From: an uncultured Lachnospiraceae bacterium
Lineage (GTDB): Bacteria; Bacillota; Clostridia; Lachnospirales; Lachnospiraceae
Length of the DNA: 20,116 nt
Assembly (NCBI GenBank): GCA_910585625.1
Contig: CAJUFQ010000042.1
Location: forward strand, 1 to 20,116
Direction of reading: 5' to 3'
The notes under the pieces: generated by a model
The model's input: only the letters and a program-made list of their open reading frames with translations
Databases searched by the model: none
Told to the model about the DNA's origin: nothing
Translations under genes and position numbers: made by a program
Part shown: positions 1 through 7,948 of the stretch, one piece after another
Numbering within the stretch: position 1 is the first letter of the stretch
How the letters are laid out: each line of letters opens with the position of its first letter

Positions 1-186
1 CAACTTATTTTTGGAGAAATTTTGGTGAGTTGGCCAATGAAAGTTCTGTGCAGGGAAGATTGCAAAGGCATCTGTAAGCGGTGCGGGACAAATCTGAATC
101 TGGCAGAATGCCAGTGCCAGAAGACGGAGCTTGATCCAAGAATGGCGGCAATCCAGGATATTTTTAACCAATTTAAGGAGGTGTGA
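1..186 (+). CDS. yceD: YceD/DUF177 family protein, C-terminal part
   Basis: This reading frame is open from the first base of the window and stops at TGA 184-186, so only the last 61 codons are present. The visible part has the cysteine pattern typical of the DUF177 C-terminus: CREDCKGICKRCG followed by CQC, a probable metal-binding knuckle. It ends with the usual LDPRMAAIQDIF tail. The family is almost always encoded directly upstream of rpmF, as here, and is linked in the literature to 23S rRNA accumulation or ribosome assembly; the exact activity is not visible in the sequence. The rpmF ribosome binding site lies inside the last codons, so the two genes are probably co-transcribed and translationally coupled. 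The upstream part of the gene lies outside the window. Confidence 0.88.
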   Translation, partial: QLIFGEILVSWPMKVLCREDCKGICKRCGTNLNLAECQCQKTELDPRMAAIQDIFNQFKEV

Positions 187-188
187 TC

Positions 189-368
189 ATGTCTATATGT
201 CCAAAGAATAAATCTTCCAAGTCGAGAAGGGACAAGAGAAGGGCAAACTGGAAAATGTCTGTTCCGAATTTGGTGAAGTGCAGCAAGTGTGGGGAGCTGA
301 TGATGCCTCATAGGGTATGCAAGAGCTGCGGATGCTATAACAAAAAAGAGATTATCCCTCAGGATTAG
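189..368 (+). CDS. rpmF: Large ribosomal subunit protein bL32
   Basis: This is a 59-residue basic protein of the usual L32 length. It starts with the near-universal MSICPKNKSSKSRRDKRRA and carries a zinc-ribbon pair of CxxC motifs (Cys31/34 and Cys44/47), so it is the zinc-binding form and not the cysteine-free paralogue. It is a component of the 50S subunit near the peptidyl-transferase region. ATG 189 is chosen because AAGGAGGT at 175-182 sits six bases upstream; an in-frame GTG at 183 would overlap that site. It follows yceD by two bases, and a strong terminator follows directly, so the yceD-rpmF transcript ends here. Confidence 0.97.
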   Translation: MSICPKNKSSKSRRDKRRANWKMSVPNLVKCSKCGELMMPHRVCKSCGCYNKKEIIPQD

Positions 369-373
369 TCGAG

Positions 374-405
374 AAAGCCTCTCCGGACAGGAGGGGTTTT
401 TGTTA
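374..405 (+). terminator. Rho-independent terminator after rpmF
   Basis: CCTCTCC at 378-384 pairs with GGAGGGG at 390-396 (one G-U pair) around a five-base loop. The stem extends outward as AAAG against the first bases of the run TTTTTGTTATTTT. A stable stem followed at once by a T-rich tract, five bases after the rpmF stop, is a textbook intrinsic terminator. Confidence 0.9.
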
Positions 406-426
406 TTTTATTAGAAAAGGCCTTAC

Positions 427-440
427 CACGCGAAAGCGTG
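427..440 (+). other. Small GAAA-tetraloop hairpin upstream of DUF624 gene
   Basis: CACGC-GAAA-GCGTG is a perfect five-base-pair stem capped by a GNRA-type loop. It lies between the rpmF terminator and the ribosome binding site of the next gene (GAAAGGA near 461-467). It has no T-run, so it is not a terminator. It may simply structure the leader of the DUF624 mRNA. No convincing sigmaA promoter was seen in the 110-base gap. Confidence 0.4.
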
Positions 441-478
441 AAAGCGTCTTCCTGTTTTAAGAAAGGAAACCATAACAA

Positions 479-1129
479 ATGAGATTATTCAATTATGATG
501 GCGGGGTCATGAGATCCATCTCTAAGTTTACAGACTGCATTACCTTAAGCCTCCTGTTTCTGGTGAGCTGCCTCCCGGTATTCACGGCCGGCACGGCAAT
601 GACGGCAATGTACCATACTGCCTATAAGGTGCTGCGCCATGACAGGGGCTATGTGTTCCGTGACTATACGGAATCTTTTAAAGAGAATTTTAAGCAGACG
701 ACGCCGGTATGGCTTTTGGCATTTGCATTGGCAGTCCTTCTGGGCGTTGACGGGTACATCATGAATTATTATGCCAAAGCGGGGAATATCCCCGCTGCGT
801 TAGGGATTATATTCCTTGCGGGGATGATAGCGTGGCTTGTCTGGGTGTCGTATCTCTTTCCCTATATGGCGCGGTTTGAGAATACCAGAAAGCAGTCGAT
901 GAAGAACGCCGTCCTTTTCCCGCTGATTCATTTCCCTATGACTGTCTTGCTGCTGGCGTTGCTGGCAGGGACAGGGTTTTTACTGTATATGTTCCCATTT
1001 CTGGTTATCGTGCTTCCGGCAGTCTGCAGCTGGCTGCAAAGCTTCATTTTGGAATGGGTGTTCCGTAAATATATGACGGAGGAGGAGCGGGAGCTGGAAG
1101 ACGCAAGGAACCGCAGGGAATACGAGTAG
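479..1129 (+). CDS. DUF624 (YesL-like) integral membrane protein
   Basis: This is a 216-residue hydrophobic protein. It opens with MRLFNYDGG and continues through a first membrane segment (about 22-44) of the form LLFLVSCLPVFTAGTAMTAMY. That Leu-Pro-Val-x-T-x-G-x-x-x-T-A-x-Y stretch is characteristic of the DUF624/YesL family. Further membrane segments lie around 75-95, 103-127, 147-168 and 172-192, and the C-terminus is charged (EEERELEDARNRREYE). YesL-like proteins in Firmicutes often sit beside carbohydrate ABC transporters or two-component genes, but their molecular role is unknown. Here there are no such neighbours: the gene lies between a terminator and the plsX promoter and seems monocistronic. 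ATG 479 is the first plausible start, with a GAAAGGA ribosome binding site about ten bases upstream. Confidence 0.8.
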   Translation: MRLFNYDGGVMRSISKFTDCITLSLLFLVSCLPVFTAGTAMTAMYHTAYKVLRHDRGYVFRDYTESFKENFKQTTPVWLLAFALAVLLGVDGYIMNYYAKAGNIPAALGIIFLAGMIAWLVWVSYLFPYMARFENTRKQSMKNAVLFPLIHFPMTVLLLALLAGTGFLLYMFPFLVIVLPAVCSWLQSFILEWVFRKYMTEEERELEDARNRREYE

Positions 1130-1185
1130 GCTCTCATCGGCAGTCTGCAGCAGTATTTTAACCCGCGCCGCTTGCGGCAGAGTTG

Positions 1186-1214
1186 TTGACTTCTCAGATC
1201 ACTTATAGTATATT
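1186..1214 (+). promoter_or_regulatory. SigmaA-type promoter of the plsX-acpP-rnc-smc-ftsY run
   Basis: TTGACT at 1186-1191 and TATATT at 1209-1214 are separated by exactly 17 bases. The leader to the plsX ATG is about 70 bases. No FapR-like palindrome was recognised. A small GCCG-CTTG-CGGC hairpin at 1167-1178 lies just upstream but lacks a T-run, so no clear terminator for the preceding gene was found. Confidence 0.75.
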
Positions 1215-1290
1215 CTTAGGGAGGCGTTAGCAAAATAAGGAAATGGGCAGTCCGCTTTGTTCCTATTTCATGCCGTAAGGAGGATGTTTC

Positions 1291-2307
1291 ATGGAGGAAA
1301 TGATAACAGTTGCCGTAGATGCCATGGGCGGGGATCATGCACCGGCAGAGATTGTAAAAGGGGCCGTCGACGCCGTTAAGCTGCGCAAGGACATCAAAGT
1401 ATGCCTGATCGGCAGGCAGGACGTGGTTTCGGAGGAGCTTGCAAAAAATGGCTTTCAGGGCGGACAGATTGAAGTTATCCATGCCCCGGAGGTAATTGAG
1501 ACCGCGGAGCCTCCGGTGCTGGCAGTCCGCAGGAAGAAACAGTCGTCGATTGTGGTCGGAATGAATATGGTGAAGGAAAAGAAGGCAGACGCTTTTGTGT
1601 CCGCAGGGAGTTCCGGGGCCATATTGGTAGGGGGACAAGTCATTGTCGGCAGGATTAAGGGTGTGGAGCGGCCGCCGCTTGCGCCGTTGATTCCTACGAA
1701 AAAGGGCGTTTCCCTTTTGGTGGACTGCGGGGCCAACGTGGACGCCAGGTCGTCGCATCTCGTGCAGTTTGCCAAGATGGGTTCCATTTATATGGAAAAC
1801 GTGCTGGGCGTTGCCAATCCCAGGGTCGCCATTGTCAACATCGGCGCGGAGGAAGAAAAAGGCAATGCATTGGTTAAGGAAACATTCCCGCTCTTAAAAA
1901 ACTGCCCGGATATCAACTTTGTGGGGAGCATTGAAGCACGGGACATCCCGGAAGGAGAGGCAGACGTCATCGTTTGCGAGGCATTTGTGGGAAATGTAAT
2001 CCTTAAGCTGTACGAGGGCGTGGGGGCGACCTTAACCAGTATGCTGAAATCCGGCCTGATGGCAACGCTGCGGAGCAAGATAGGGGCGTTGCTGGTGAAG
2101 CCGGCGCTGAAAAAGACGATGAAGTCTTTTGACGCCAGCGAGTACGGAGGCGCGCCGCTCCTTGGGCTGAATGGCCTGGTCGTCAAGACCCATGGAAGTT
2201 CTAAGGCAAAGGAAGTAACCAATTCCATCATTCAGTGCGTTACTTTCAAAGAGCAGGAAATCAATGAGAAAATCAAAACAAATATTGGAGGAAGTCATGG
2301 AATTTGA
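1291..2307 (+). CDS. plsX: Phosphate acyltransferase PlsX
   Basis: PlsX converts acyl-ACP plus phosphate to acyl-phosphate, the donor for PlsY in the first step of phosphatidic acid synthesis; it acts as a peripheral membrane enzyme. The 338-residue product has the family's usual length. It shows the N-terminal VAVDAMGGDHAP signature, the SAGSSGAILVGG loop, the LLVDCGANVDARSSHLVQFA segment, the NIGAEEEKGN stretch and the C-terminal YGGAPLLGLNGLVVKTHGSS motif. The start at ATG 1291 is set by AAGGAGG at 1277-1283, seven bases upstream; many homologues begin at the next Met (MITVAVDAMGG), which has no properly spaced site here. The 3' end overlaps acpP by 11 bases, fitting the direct link between the two products. 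Confidence 0.96.
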   Translation: MEEMITVAVDAMGGDHAPAEIVKGAVDAVKLRKDIKVCLIGRQDVVSEELAKNGFQGGQIEVIHAPEVIETAEPPVLAVRRKKQSSIVVGMNMVKEKKADAFVSAGSSGAILVGGQVIVGRIKGVERPPLAPLIPTKKGVSLLVDCGANVDARSSHLVQFAKMGSIYMENVLGVANPRVAIVNIGAEEEKGNALVKETFPLLKNCPDINFVGSIEARDIPEGEADVIVCEAFVGNVILKLYEGVGATLTSMLKSGLMATLRSKIGALLVKPALKKTMKSFDASEYGGAPLLGLNGLVVKTHGSSKAKEVTNSIIQCVTFKEQEINEKIKTNIGGSHGI

Positions 2308-2527
2308 AAAGATTAAAAAAATCATTTCAGAAGTGTTGAATGTCGATGCAGAAGAGATTACAATGGATACTACTTTCGTGGATGATCTGGGGGCAGATTC
2401 TTTGGATATCTTTCAGATTATCATGGGGTTGGAAGATGGGTTCAATATTGAGATTGCCAACGAGGATGCAGAGAAGATTGTGACAGTCGGAGACGCCGTA
2501 GAGCAGATTAAGGATGCATTGAATTAG
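2297..2527 (+). CDS. acpP: Acyl carrier protein
   Basis: This is a 76-residue acidic protein of standard ACP size, carrying acyl chains as thioesters in fatty acid synthesis and as substrate for PlsX. The phosphopantetheine attachment motif GADSLD is present, with Ser35 the modified residue, followed by the helix-II acidic recognition region. ATG 2297 is chosen because GGAGGA at 2287-2292 is spaced correctly and because the product then begins at the usual position (MEFEKIKKII). An in-frame ATG at 2264 would add eleven residues not expected in the family. The gene starts inside the last codons of plsX (11-base overlap), so translational coupling is likely. Confidence 0.96.
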   Translation: MEFEKIKKIISEVLNVDAEEITMDTTFVDDLGADSLDIFQIIMGLEDGFNIEIANEDAEKIVTVGDAVEQIKDALN

Positions 2528-2558
2528 TGAGAGCCTATGTGCAATAGGGGATGGACAT

Positions 2559-2592
2559 GCCTGGGAAAAATTCTCCGTAATTTCTCCCGGGC
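2559..2592 (+). other. Long RNA hairpin in the acpP-rnc gap
   Basis: The arm at 2559-2572 (GCCTGGGAAAAATT) pairs with 2579-2592 (AATTTCTCCCGGGC): 14 pairs including one T-G wobble and a single A-C mismatch, around a six-base loop. No T-run follows, so it is a poor terminator. It lies 30 bases before the rnc start. It could be an RNase III cleavage site, a processing or stabilising element, or a weak attenuator. Confidence 0.6.
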
Positions 2593-2621
2593 TATCCTTG
2601 TATCACAGGAAAGGAATGACT

Positions 2622-3338
2622 ATGAGTTTTCAGAAAGAATTTGAAGAGAGGACAGGCTACCGTTTTCAGGATAAGAAACTGCTGGTTCAGGCGCTGACCC
2701 ACAGCTCGCGTGCCAACGAACGCCATCTTGGCAGGCAGGCGGCAAATGAACGCCTGGAGTTTCTGGGAGATGCCGTGCTGGAGCTAGTCACCAGCGATTT
2801 TTTATACCAAGAATATCCTGATAAACCTGAGGGGGAGCTGACACGGCTGCGCGCCAGCATCGTATGTGAGCCAACGCTGGCGTTCTGTACCAGGGAGCTT
2901 GACCTGGGGCAATACCTCCTGTTAGGAAAGGGAGAGGAGATGACTGGCGGCAGGAAGCGAGATTCTATCCTGTCTGATGCGATGGAGGCGGTTATCGGGG
3001 CGATTTATCTGGACGGTGGTCTTGCTAGTGCGAAAGAGTTTATTCATCGCTTTGTGCTGAATGACCTTGGGCATAAGCAGCTCTTTTTTGATAGCAAGAC
3101 TATCCTGCAGGAGATTGTGCAGGGGAATTACAGCGAGGAGCTTCATTATGAGCTGATCCGCGCAGAAGGGCCGGATCATGGCAAGAAGTTCGTGGTAGAA
3201 GCCCGGATTGGCGACGCTGCCTACGGAGAGGGGGAAGGCAGGAGCAAGAAAGCCGCGGAACAGGAGGCGGCTTACCATACGCTGCTGCAGCTTAAGCAGC
3301 AGGGAGTTCTGGGCGACGGAGGAAACGTATGTATTTAA
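2622..3338 (+). CDS. rnc: Ribonuclease III
   Basis: Ribonuclease III cuts double-stranded RNA in rRNA precursors and some mRNAs. The 238-residue product has the catalytic domain with the signature NERLEFLGD at 42-50 (acidic residues Glu43, Glu46, Asp50) and the second catalytic pair Asp119 and Glu122 in LSDAMEAVIGAIYLDGG. A C-terminal dsRNA-binding domain follows (about 157-228), ending GRSKKAAEQEAA. ATG 2622 is preferred because AGGAAAGGA ends six bases upstream. ATG 2616 is too close to that site, and a TTG start at 2598 would lie in the end of the hairpin region. The stop overlaps the smc start by ten bases. The rnc-smc-ftsY order is common in Firmicutes. Confidence 0.96.
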   Translation: MSFQKEFEERTGYRFQDKKLLVQALTHSSRANERHLGRQAANERLEFLGDAVLELVTSDFLYQEYPDKPEGELTRLRASIVCEPTLAFCTRELDLGQYLLLGKGEEMTGGRKRDSILSDAMEAVIGAIYLDGGLASAKEFIHRFVLNDLGHKQLFFDSKTILQEIVQGNYSEELHYELIRAEGPDHGKKFVVEARIGDAAYGEGEGRSKKAAEQEAAYHTLLQLKQQGVLGDGGNVCI

Positions 3339-6300
3339 AAAGCATAGAGGTGCATGGATTCAAGTCATTTGCCAATAAGATTTTGTTTGAATTCCATAAT
3401 GGCATCACAGGGATTGTCGGCCCGAACGGCAGCGGGAAGAGCAACGTGGCGGATGCGGTGCGCTGGGTGCTTGGGGAACAGCGGGTCAAGCAGCTGCGCG
3501 GCGCAAGTATGCAGGACGTCATCTTCTCAGGCACGGAGAACCGCAAGCCTCTGAGCTATGCTTTTGTTGCGATTACGTTGGACAACAGCGACAGGCAGCT
3601 GAATGTGGATTACAATGAAGTGACGGTAGCGCGAAGGGTTTACCGTTCCGGGGAGAGCGAGTACCTTATCAATGGTTCGGCCTGCCGCCTGAAAGACGTC
3701 AATGAGCTGTTTTATGACACAGGGATTGGTAAGGAAGGCTATTCCATCATCGGGCAGGGGCAGATTGAGCGTATATTGAGCGGGAAGCCGGAGGAACGCC
3801 GGGAGCTGTTCGATGAGGCGGCGGGCATTGTCAAATACAAGCGGCGCAAGGCGACTGCACAGAAGAAGCTGGAAGGCGAGAGGCAGAACCTTCTGCGTGT
3901 CAACGATATCCTTGCGGAGCTGGAGAAACAGGTCGGCCCGCTGGAAAAACAGGCAGAGAAAGCCAAGGTCTACCTAAGGAAGAAAGAAGAACTTAAGGCT
4001 TACGACGTCAATATGTTCCTTATGGACATGGAACGGATTGGGCAGCAGACCGGGGAGCTGGAAGGCAAGATTAAGATTGTAGGCCAGGATCTGCAGGACT
4101 CCAACCAGTCTTACGGCAATATTAAGGCGGAGTATGAACAGATGGGGCGCGATATGGAGCAGGCGGATGCAGACCTTGCATCTCTCCGCGAGGAGATAGG
4201 CAATACGGCTGTCCTTAAGGGTAAACTTGAGGGCCAGGTCAATGTCCTCAGGGAGCAGATCCATGCCGCTGAGCAGAGCGAAGAGCATTTCAGGGCCCGT
4301 CAGCAGGAGATTGCCGGCGACAAGGCGCAGCGCGTGGAGCAGAAAGCAGCTTTCGTCAAGGAGATGGGGCAGTACAAGCAGCAGCTGAGTTCCGTGGAAG
4401 AGCAGAAAATCCAGGTGATGGCGCAGTATCAGGAAATCCAGGAGGAGATTGCCCGTTGCAGCCGGGGGATTGAGAACGGCAAAAACGAGATGATTGAGCT
4501 TCTGAACAACAAGGCGTCCACCAAAGCCAGGCAGCAGCGTTATGACACCATGCAGGAACAGGTGAACATCCGCAAGGCAGAGCTGAGCAAACGCCTGATA
4601 GAGCAGAAAAGCGAAGAGGAAGAACTAAAGTTCATGGTCGGCGAATGTGAGAAAAAGTACGCGCAGGCCAAGGAGCATTATCAGGATCTGCAGGAGCAGG
4701 AACAGGAACTGGAGCAGAAAAACCGGCAATGGCAGGCCAAGCAGGCAGAGACCGCCCAGGAACTGGAGCAGGATACGGCGCGGTACCATAGGGAGAAATC
4801 CAGGCTGGAATCCTTGATTAACATCGCGGAGCGTTATGATGGCTATGGCAATTCTATCCGCCGGGTGATGGAGAAAAAGGAGGCTGAACCGGGAATCCTG
4901 GGAGTTGTGGCAGATTTGATACAAGTCGATAAGAAGTACGAAATTGCTATTGAGACGGCGTTAGGCGGCAGCATCCAGAATATCGTCACGGCCGATGAGG
5001 CGACGGCGAAAAACATGATTGGTTACCTCAAGAAGAACCGTTACGGGCGCGCAACATTCCTTCCGCTGACCAGCGTGGGCAAGAAGACGCCCCAGACCAA
5101 CCAGGCGGCGCTCAAGGAACCAGGCGTGATTGGCGTCGGCAGTGACCTGGTACATGCAGACAGCCGTTTTGCGGGGCTGAAAGCTTACCTTCTGGGAAGG
5201 ACGTATGTGGTGGACACGATTGACCATGCGATTGCCCTCGCAAGGAAATACCAGTATTCCTTAAGAATCGTGACGCTGGAAGGGGAATCTTTGAATCCTG
5301 GCGGTTCCATGACGGGTGGCGCCTTCAAGAATACCAGTAACCTTCTGGGCAGGAAACGTGAGATTGAAGATTTGCAGGAGCAGGCCAAGCAGCTGGAAAC
5401 CGCGCTCAAAAAGCACAGGGAACGTCTGCAGGAAATCCACACGGCGCGCGAGCTGCTGAAGGAAGATTTGTCTCAGATTCGGGAGGATCTGAAAGAGGCA
5501 ATGCTTCAGCAGAATACCGAGAAGATGAATCTGGACCGTGCCAGGGAGCAGAAAGGGGAAAATGACACCCAGTATGACGATTTACAGACGGAGAGCCGCC
5601 AGCTGGAGTACCAGCTTGGGGAAATCAGCGAAAACCGCAGCATCATCCAGCAGGAAATCCAGGCGGCGGACCGGCGGGAAAAAGAGATTGAAGAGGAGAA
5701 CCGTAATCTGCAGGAAATCCTCGACAGGCAGAGCCGTCTTGCTGAAGGAAGCCAGGAATCCGTCTCTAACGTGCAGTTAGAGGAAGCAAACCTCTTGCAG
5801 AAGGTGAAATTCCTGCAGGAAAATATTTCACGTATCGAAGGGGAGCTGGAAAAATTAGAAGCAGACCTTGAGGCGGCGAAGCAGGAGAAAGACGATTCGC
5901 AGGCGGATGTTGAGAAAAAGCAGGCGGACATCTGCAAAATCCGCCAAACCATAGAAGCCTCAGACACAGCACATGCCGAGCTGGAACGGAAACTGGAAGA
6001 AGGGAAGAAACAGCGTGAAGAGATGACGCAGTCTTATCGAGGATTTTTCCAGAAACAGGAAGAGATGTCCAAACACATTAACGATTTGGACAAGGAACTC
6101 TACCGCCTGAATAGCCAGAAGGAAAAGCTGCAGGAGTCTGCGGAGAACCAGAGCAATTATATGTGGGAGGAATATGAGCTGACGCTGCATAGCGCCATGG
6201 AGCTGCGCAGTGAGGAATACAGCAGCCCTTCTGAATTAAAGAAACTGATTGCCGATATCAAGGAAGAAATCCGCAAGCTGGGAGACGTCAACGTCAATGC

Positions 6301-6889
6301 CATTGAGGATTACAAAAGCCTGTCTGAACGTTATGTCTTCATGAAGACACAGCATGACGACCTGGTGGAGGCGGAACAGACGTTGCTGGGGATTATTGAG
6401 GAACTGGACGTCGGGATGCGCAAGCAGTTCATGGAAAAATTTGCCGAAATCCAGACAGAGTTCAACAAAGTATTCAAGGAATTGTTTGGCGGCGGAAAGG
6501 GAACTCTGGAATTAGTGGAGGATGAGGACATCCTGGAATGCGGGATTTGCATCAGCGCCCAGCCGCCCGGCAAAAAACTGCAGAACATGATGCAGATGTC
6601 CGGTGGGGAGAAAGCGCTGACTGCCATTTCCCTGCTGTTTGCCATCCAGAATCTTAAGCCATCCCCATTTTGCCTCCTGGACGAGATAGAGGCGGCGTTG
6701 GATGATTCTAATGTCGGCCGGTTTGCGAAATATTTGCATAAGCTGACCAGGAATACCCAGTTTATTGTAATCACCCACCGGCGGGGGACGATGGCGGCTG
6801 CCGACCGTCTTTACGGAATCACCATGCAGGAAAAGGGCGTGTCCACGCTGGTGTCCGTGAACTTAATAGAGGAAGATCTTGATAAATAG
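3329..6889 (+). CDS. smc: Chromosome partition protein SMC
   Basis: This is an 1186-residue SMC ATPase, the core of the bacterial condensin that works with ScpA and ScpB to fold and separate chromosomes. It begins MYLKSIEVHGFKSFANK. Walker A GPNGSGKSN is at 31-39 (Lys37). Long coiled-coil arms rich in Gln, Glu, Lys and Leu occupy about 170-510 and 690-1020. The hinge lies at about 515-680 and includes the conserved LNPGGSMTGG. The C-terminal head has the ABC signature MSGGEKALTA (Ser1091) and Walker B CLLDEIEAALDD (Asp1118, Glu1119), then the ITHRRGTMAAADRLYGITM switch region. Length and domain order match full-length Firmicutes SMC. GACGGAGG upstream of ATG 3329 lies inside the rnc 3' end. 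No frameshift was seen. Confidence 0.97.
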   Translation: MYLKSIEVHGFKSFANKILFEFHNGITGIVGPNGSGKSNVADAVRWVLGEQRVKQLRGASMQDVIFSGTENRKPLSYAFVAITLDNSDRQLNVDYNEVTVARRVYRSGESEYLINGSACRLKDVNELFYDTGIGKEGYSIIGQGQIERILSGKPEERRELFDEAAGIVKYKRRKATAQKKLEGERQNLLRVNDILAELEKQVGPLEKQAEKAKVYLRKKEELKAYDVNMFLMDMERIGQQTGELEGKIKIVGQDLQDSNQSYGNIKAEYEQMGRDMEQADADLASLREEIGNTAVLKGKLEGQVNVLREQIHAAEQSEEHFRARQQEIAGDKAQRVEQKAAFVKEMGQYKQQLSSVEEQKIQVMAQYQEIQEEIARCSRGIENGKNEMIELLNNKASTKARQQRYDTMQEQVNIRKAELSKRLIEQKSEEEELKFMVGECEKKYAQAKEHYQDLQEQEQELEQKNRQWQAKQAETAQELEQDTARYHREKSRLESLINIAERYDGYGNSIRRVMEKKEAEPGILGVVADLIQVDKKYEIAIETALGGSIQNIVTADEATAKNMIGYLKKNRYGRATFLPLTSVGKKTPQTNQAALKEPGVIGVGSDLVHADSRFAGLKAYLLGRTYVVDTIDHAIALARKYQYSLRIVTLEGESLNPGGSMTGGAFKNTSNLLGRKREIEDLQEQAKQLETALKKHRERLQEIHTARELLKEDLSQIREDLKEAMLQQNTEKMNLDRAREQKGENDTQYDDLQTESRQLEYQLGEISENRSIIQQEIQAADRREKEIEEENRNLQEILDRQSRLAEGSQESVSNVQLEEANLLQKVKFLQENISRIEGELEKLEADLEAAKQEKDDSQADVEKKQADICKIRQTIEASDTAHAELERKLEEGKKQREEMTQSYRGFFQKQEEMSKHINDLDKELYRLNSQKEKLQESAENQSNYMWEEYELTLHSAMELRSEEYSSPSELKKLIADIKEEIRKLGDVNVNAIEDYKSLSERYVFMKTQHDDLVEAEQTLLGIIEELDVGMRKQFMEKFAEIQTEFNKVFKELFGGGKGTLELVEDEDILECGICISAQPPGKKLQNMMQMSGGEKALTAISLLFAIQNLKPSPFCLLDEIEAALDDSNVGRFAKYLHKLTRNTQFIVITHRRGTMAAADRLYGITMQEKGVSTLVSVNLIEEDLDK

Positions 6890-6913
6890 CCGCGCATGGG
6901 CTTACGTGCGGCT
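6888..6913 (+). terminator. Weak hairpin between smc and ftsY
   Basis: AGCCGCGC at 6888-6895, starting in the smc stop codon, pairs with GTGCGGCT at 6906-6913 (one wobble) around a ten-base loop. The following GAAGATATTTTG has only a short T-run, so termination would be partial at best. It may reduce ftsY expression relative to smc or protect the smc 3' end. No good promoter was found between the two genes. Confidence 0.35.
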
Positions 6914-6956
6914 GAAGATATTTTGTTATGAAAAATAATATGATATAGGGAAAGGG

Positions 6957-7910
6957 ATGACAGCGATGGCAGAGGAAAAGAAAGGGTTTTTCAGGCGTCT
7001 TGTGCAAGGGCTTTCCAAGACGAGGGATAACATTGTCTCAGGAATTGATTCCATATTCAGCGGATTTTCCAGCATAGACGATGACTTTTATGAAGAGATA
7101 GAAGAAATCCTCATCATGGGGGATTTGGGCGTACATGCGACGTCAGAAATTATTGAGAACCTGAAGAAGAAAGTGAAAGAAGAGCATATCAAAGAGCCGG
7201 GGAAGTGCAAAGAGCTGCTGATTGCCAGCATTAAGGAACAGATGGACGTGGGCGAGACGGCGTATCGGTTTGAGCAGGAAAAGTCCGTGGTTCTTGTGAT
7301 TGGCGTCAACGGCGTAGGCAAGACAACTTCTGTGGGCAAGCTGGCCGGGAAGTTAAAAGACCAGGGCAAGAAAGTCGTGATTGCGGCGGCAGACACCTTC
7401 CGTGCGGCGGCAGGGGATCAGCTTGCTGAGTGGGCGAACCGCGCCGGGGTAGAAATGATTGGCGGGCAGGAGGGCGCGGATCCTGCGTCTGTCGTCTATG
7501 ATGCAGTGGCGGCAGCAAAGGCGAGGAATGCAGACGTGCTGCTGTGCGATACGGCGGGACGCCTCCACAATAAGAAGAATCTTATGGAAGAGCTAAAGAA
7601 GATAAACCGTATCCTGGAAAAAGAATATCACGGCGCATTCCGGGAGACACTTGTGGTACTGGACGGGACGACCGGGCAGAATGCGCTGGCCCAGGCCAGG
7701 CAATTCTGCGAAGTGGCAGATATCACCGGCATTATCCTCACGAAAATGGACGGTACTGCTAAAGGCGGCATTGCGGTGGCAATCCAGTCAGAGCTTGGCA
7801 TACCGGTAAAATATATTGGCGTGGGGGAGACAATCGACGATCTGCAGAAATTTGACCCGGAGCAGTTTGTGAACGCATTGTTCGCAAAAGAAGGGGAGCA
7901 GGAAGAATAG
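6957..7910 (+). CDS. ftsY: Signal recognition particle receptor FtsY
   Basis: FtsY is the SRP-docking GTPase that delivers ribosome-nascent chain complexes to the Sec translocon. The 317-residue product has a short N-terminal amphipathic or basic stretch (EEKKGFFRRLVQGLSKTRDN) in place of the long acidic A domain of E. coli. The helical N domain then covers about 40-105, followed by the G domain. It shows P-loop GVNGVGKTT from Gly116, DTFRAAAGDQL at about 146-156, DTAGRLHN from Asp198, TKMDGTAKGG from Thr262, and the closing GIPVKYIGVGETIDDLQKF typical of SRP GTPases. Two starts fit: ATG 6957 and ATG 6966 (MAEEKKGFF); the AGGGAAAGGG ribosome binding region serves either, and the shorter form looks more like homologues. 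ilvA follows after 38 bases. Confidence 0.96.
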   Translation: MTAMAEEKKGFFRRLVQGLSKTRDNIVSGIDSIFSGFSSIDDDFYEEIEEILIMGDLGVHATSEIIENLKKKVKEEHIKEPGKCKELLIASIKEQMDVGETAYRFEQEKSVVLVIGVNGVGKTTSVGKLAGKLKDQGKKVVIAAADTFRAAAGDQLAEWANRAGVEMIGGQEGADPASVVYDAVAAAKARNADVLLCDTAGRLHNKKNLMEELKKINRILEKEYHGAFRETLVVLDGTTGQNALAQARQFCEVADITGIILTKMDGTAKGGIAVAIQSELGIPVKYIGVGETIDDLQKFDPEQFVNALFAKEGEQEE

Positions 7911-7948
7911 TGGAGCAATTTGCACAGAAGCTGACAGGAGGTTTTAAG

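Noticed and set aside
6919..6946. Separate promoter for ftsY
   Set aside because: TTGTTA and TATGAT are present but only ten bases apart, far too close for a sigmaA promoter.
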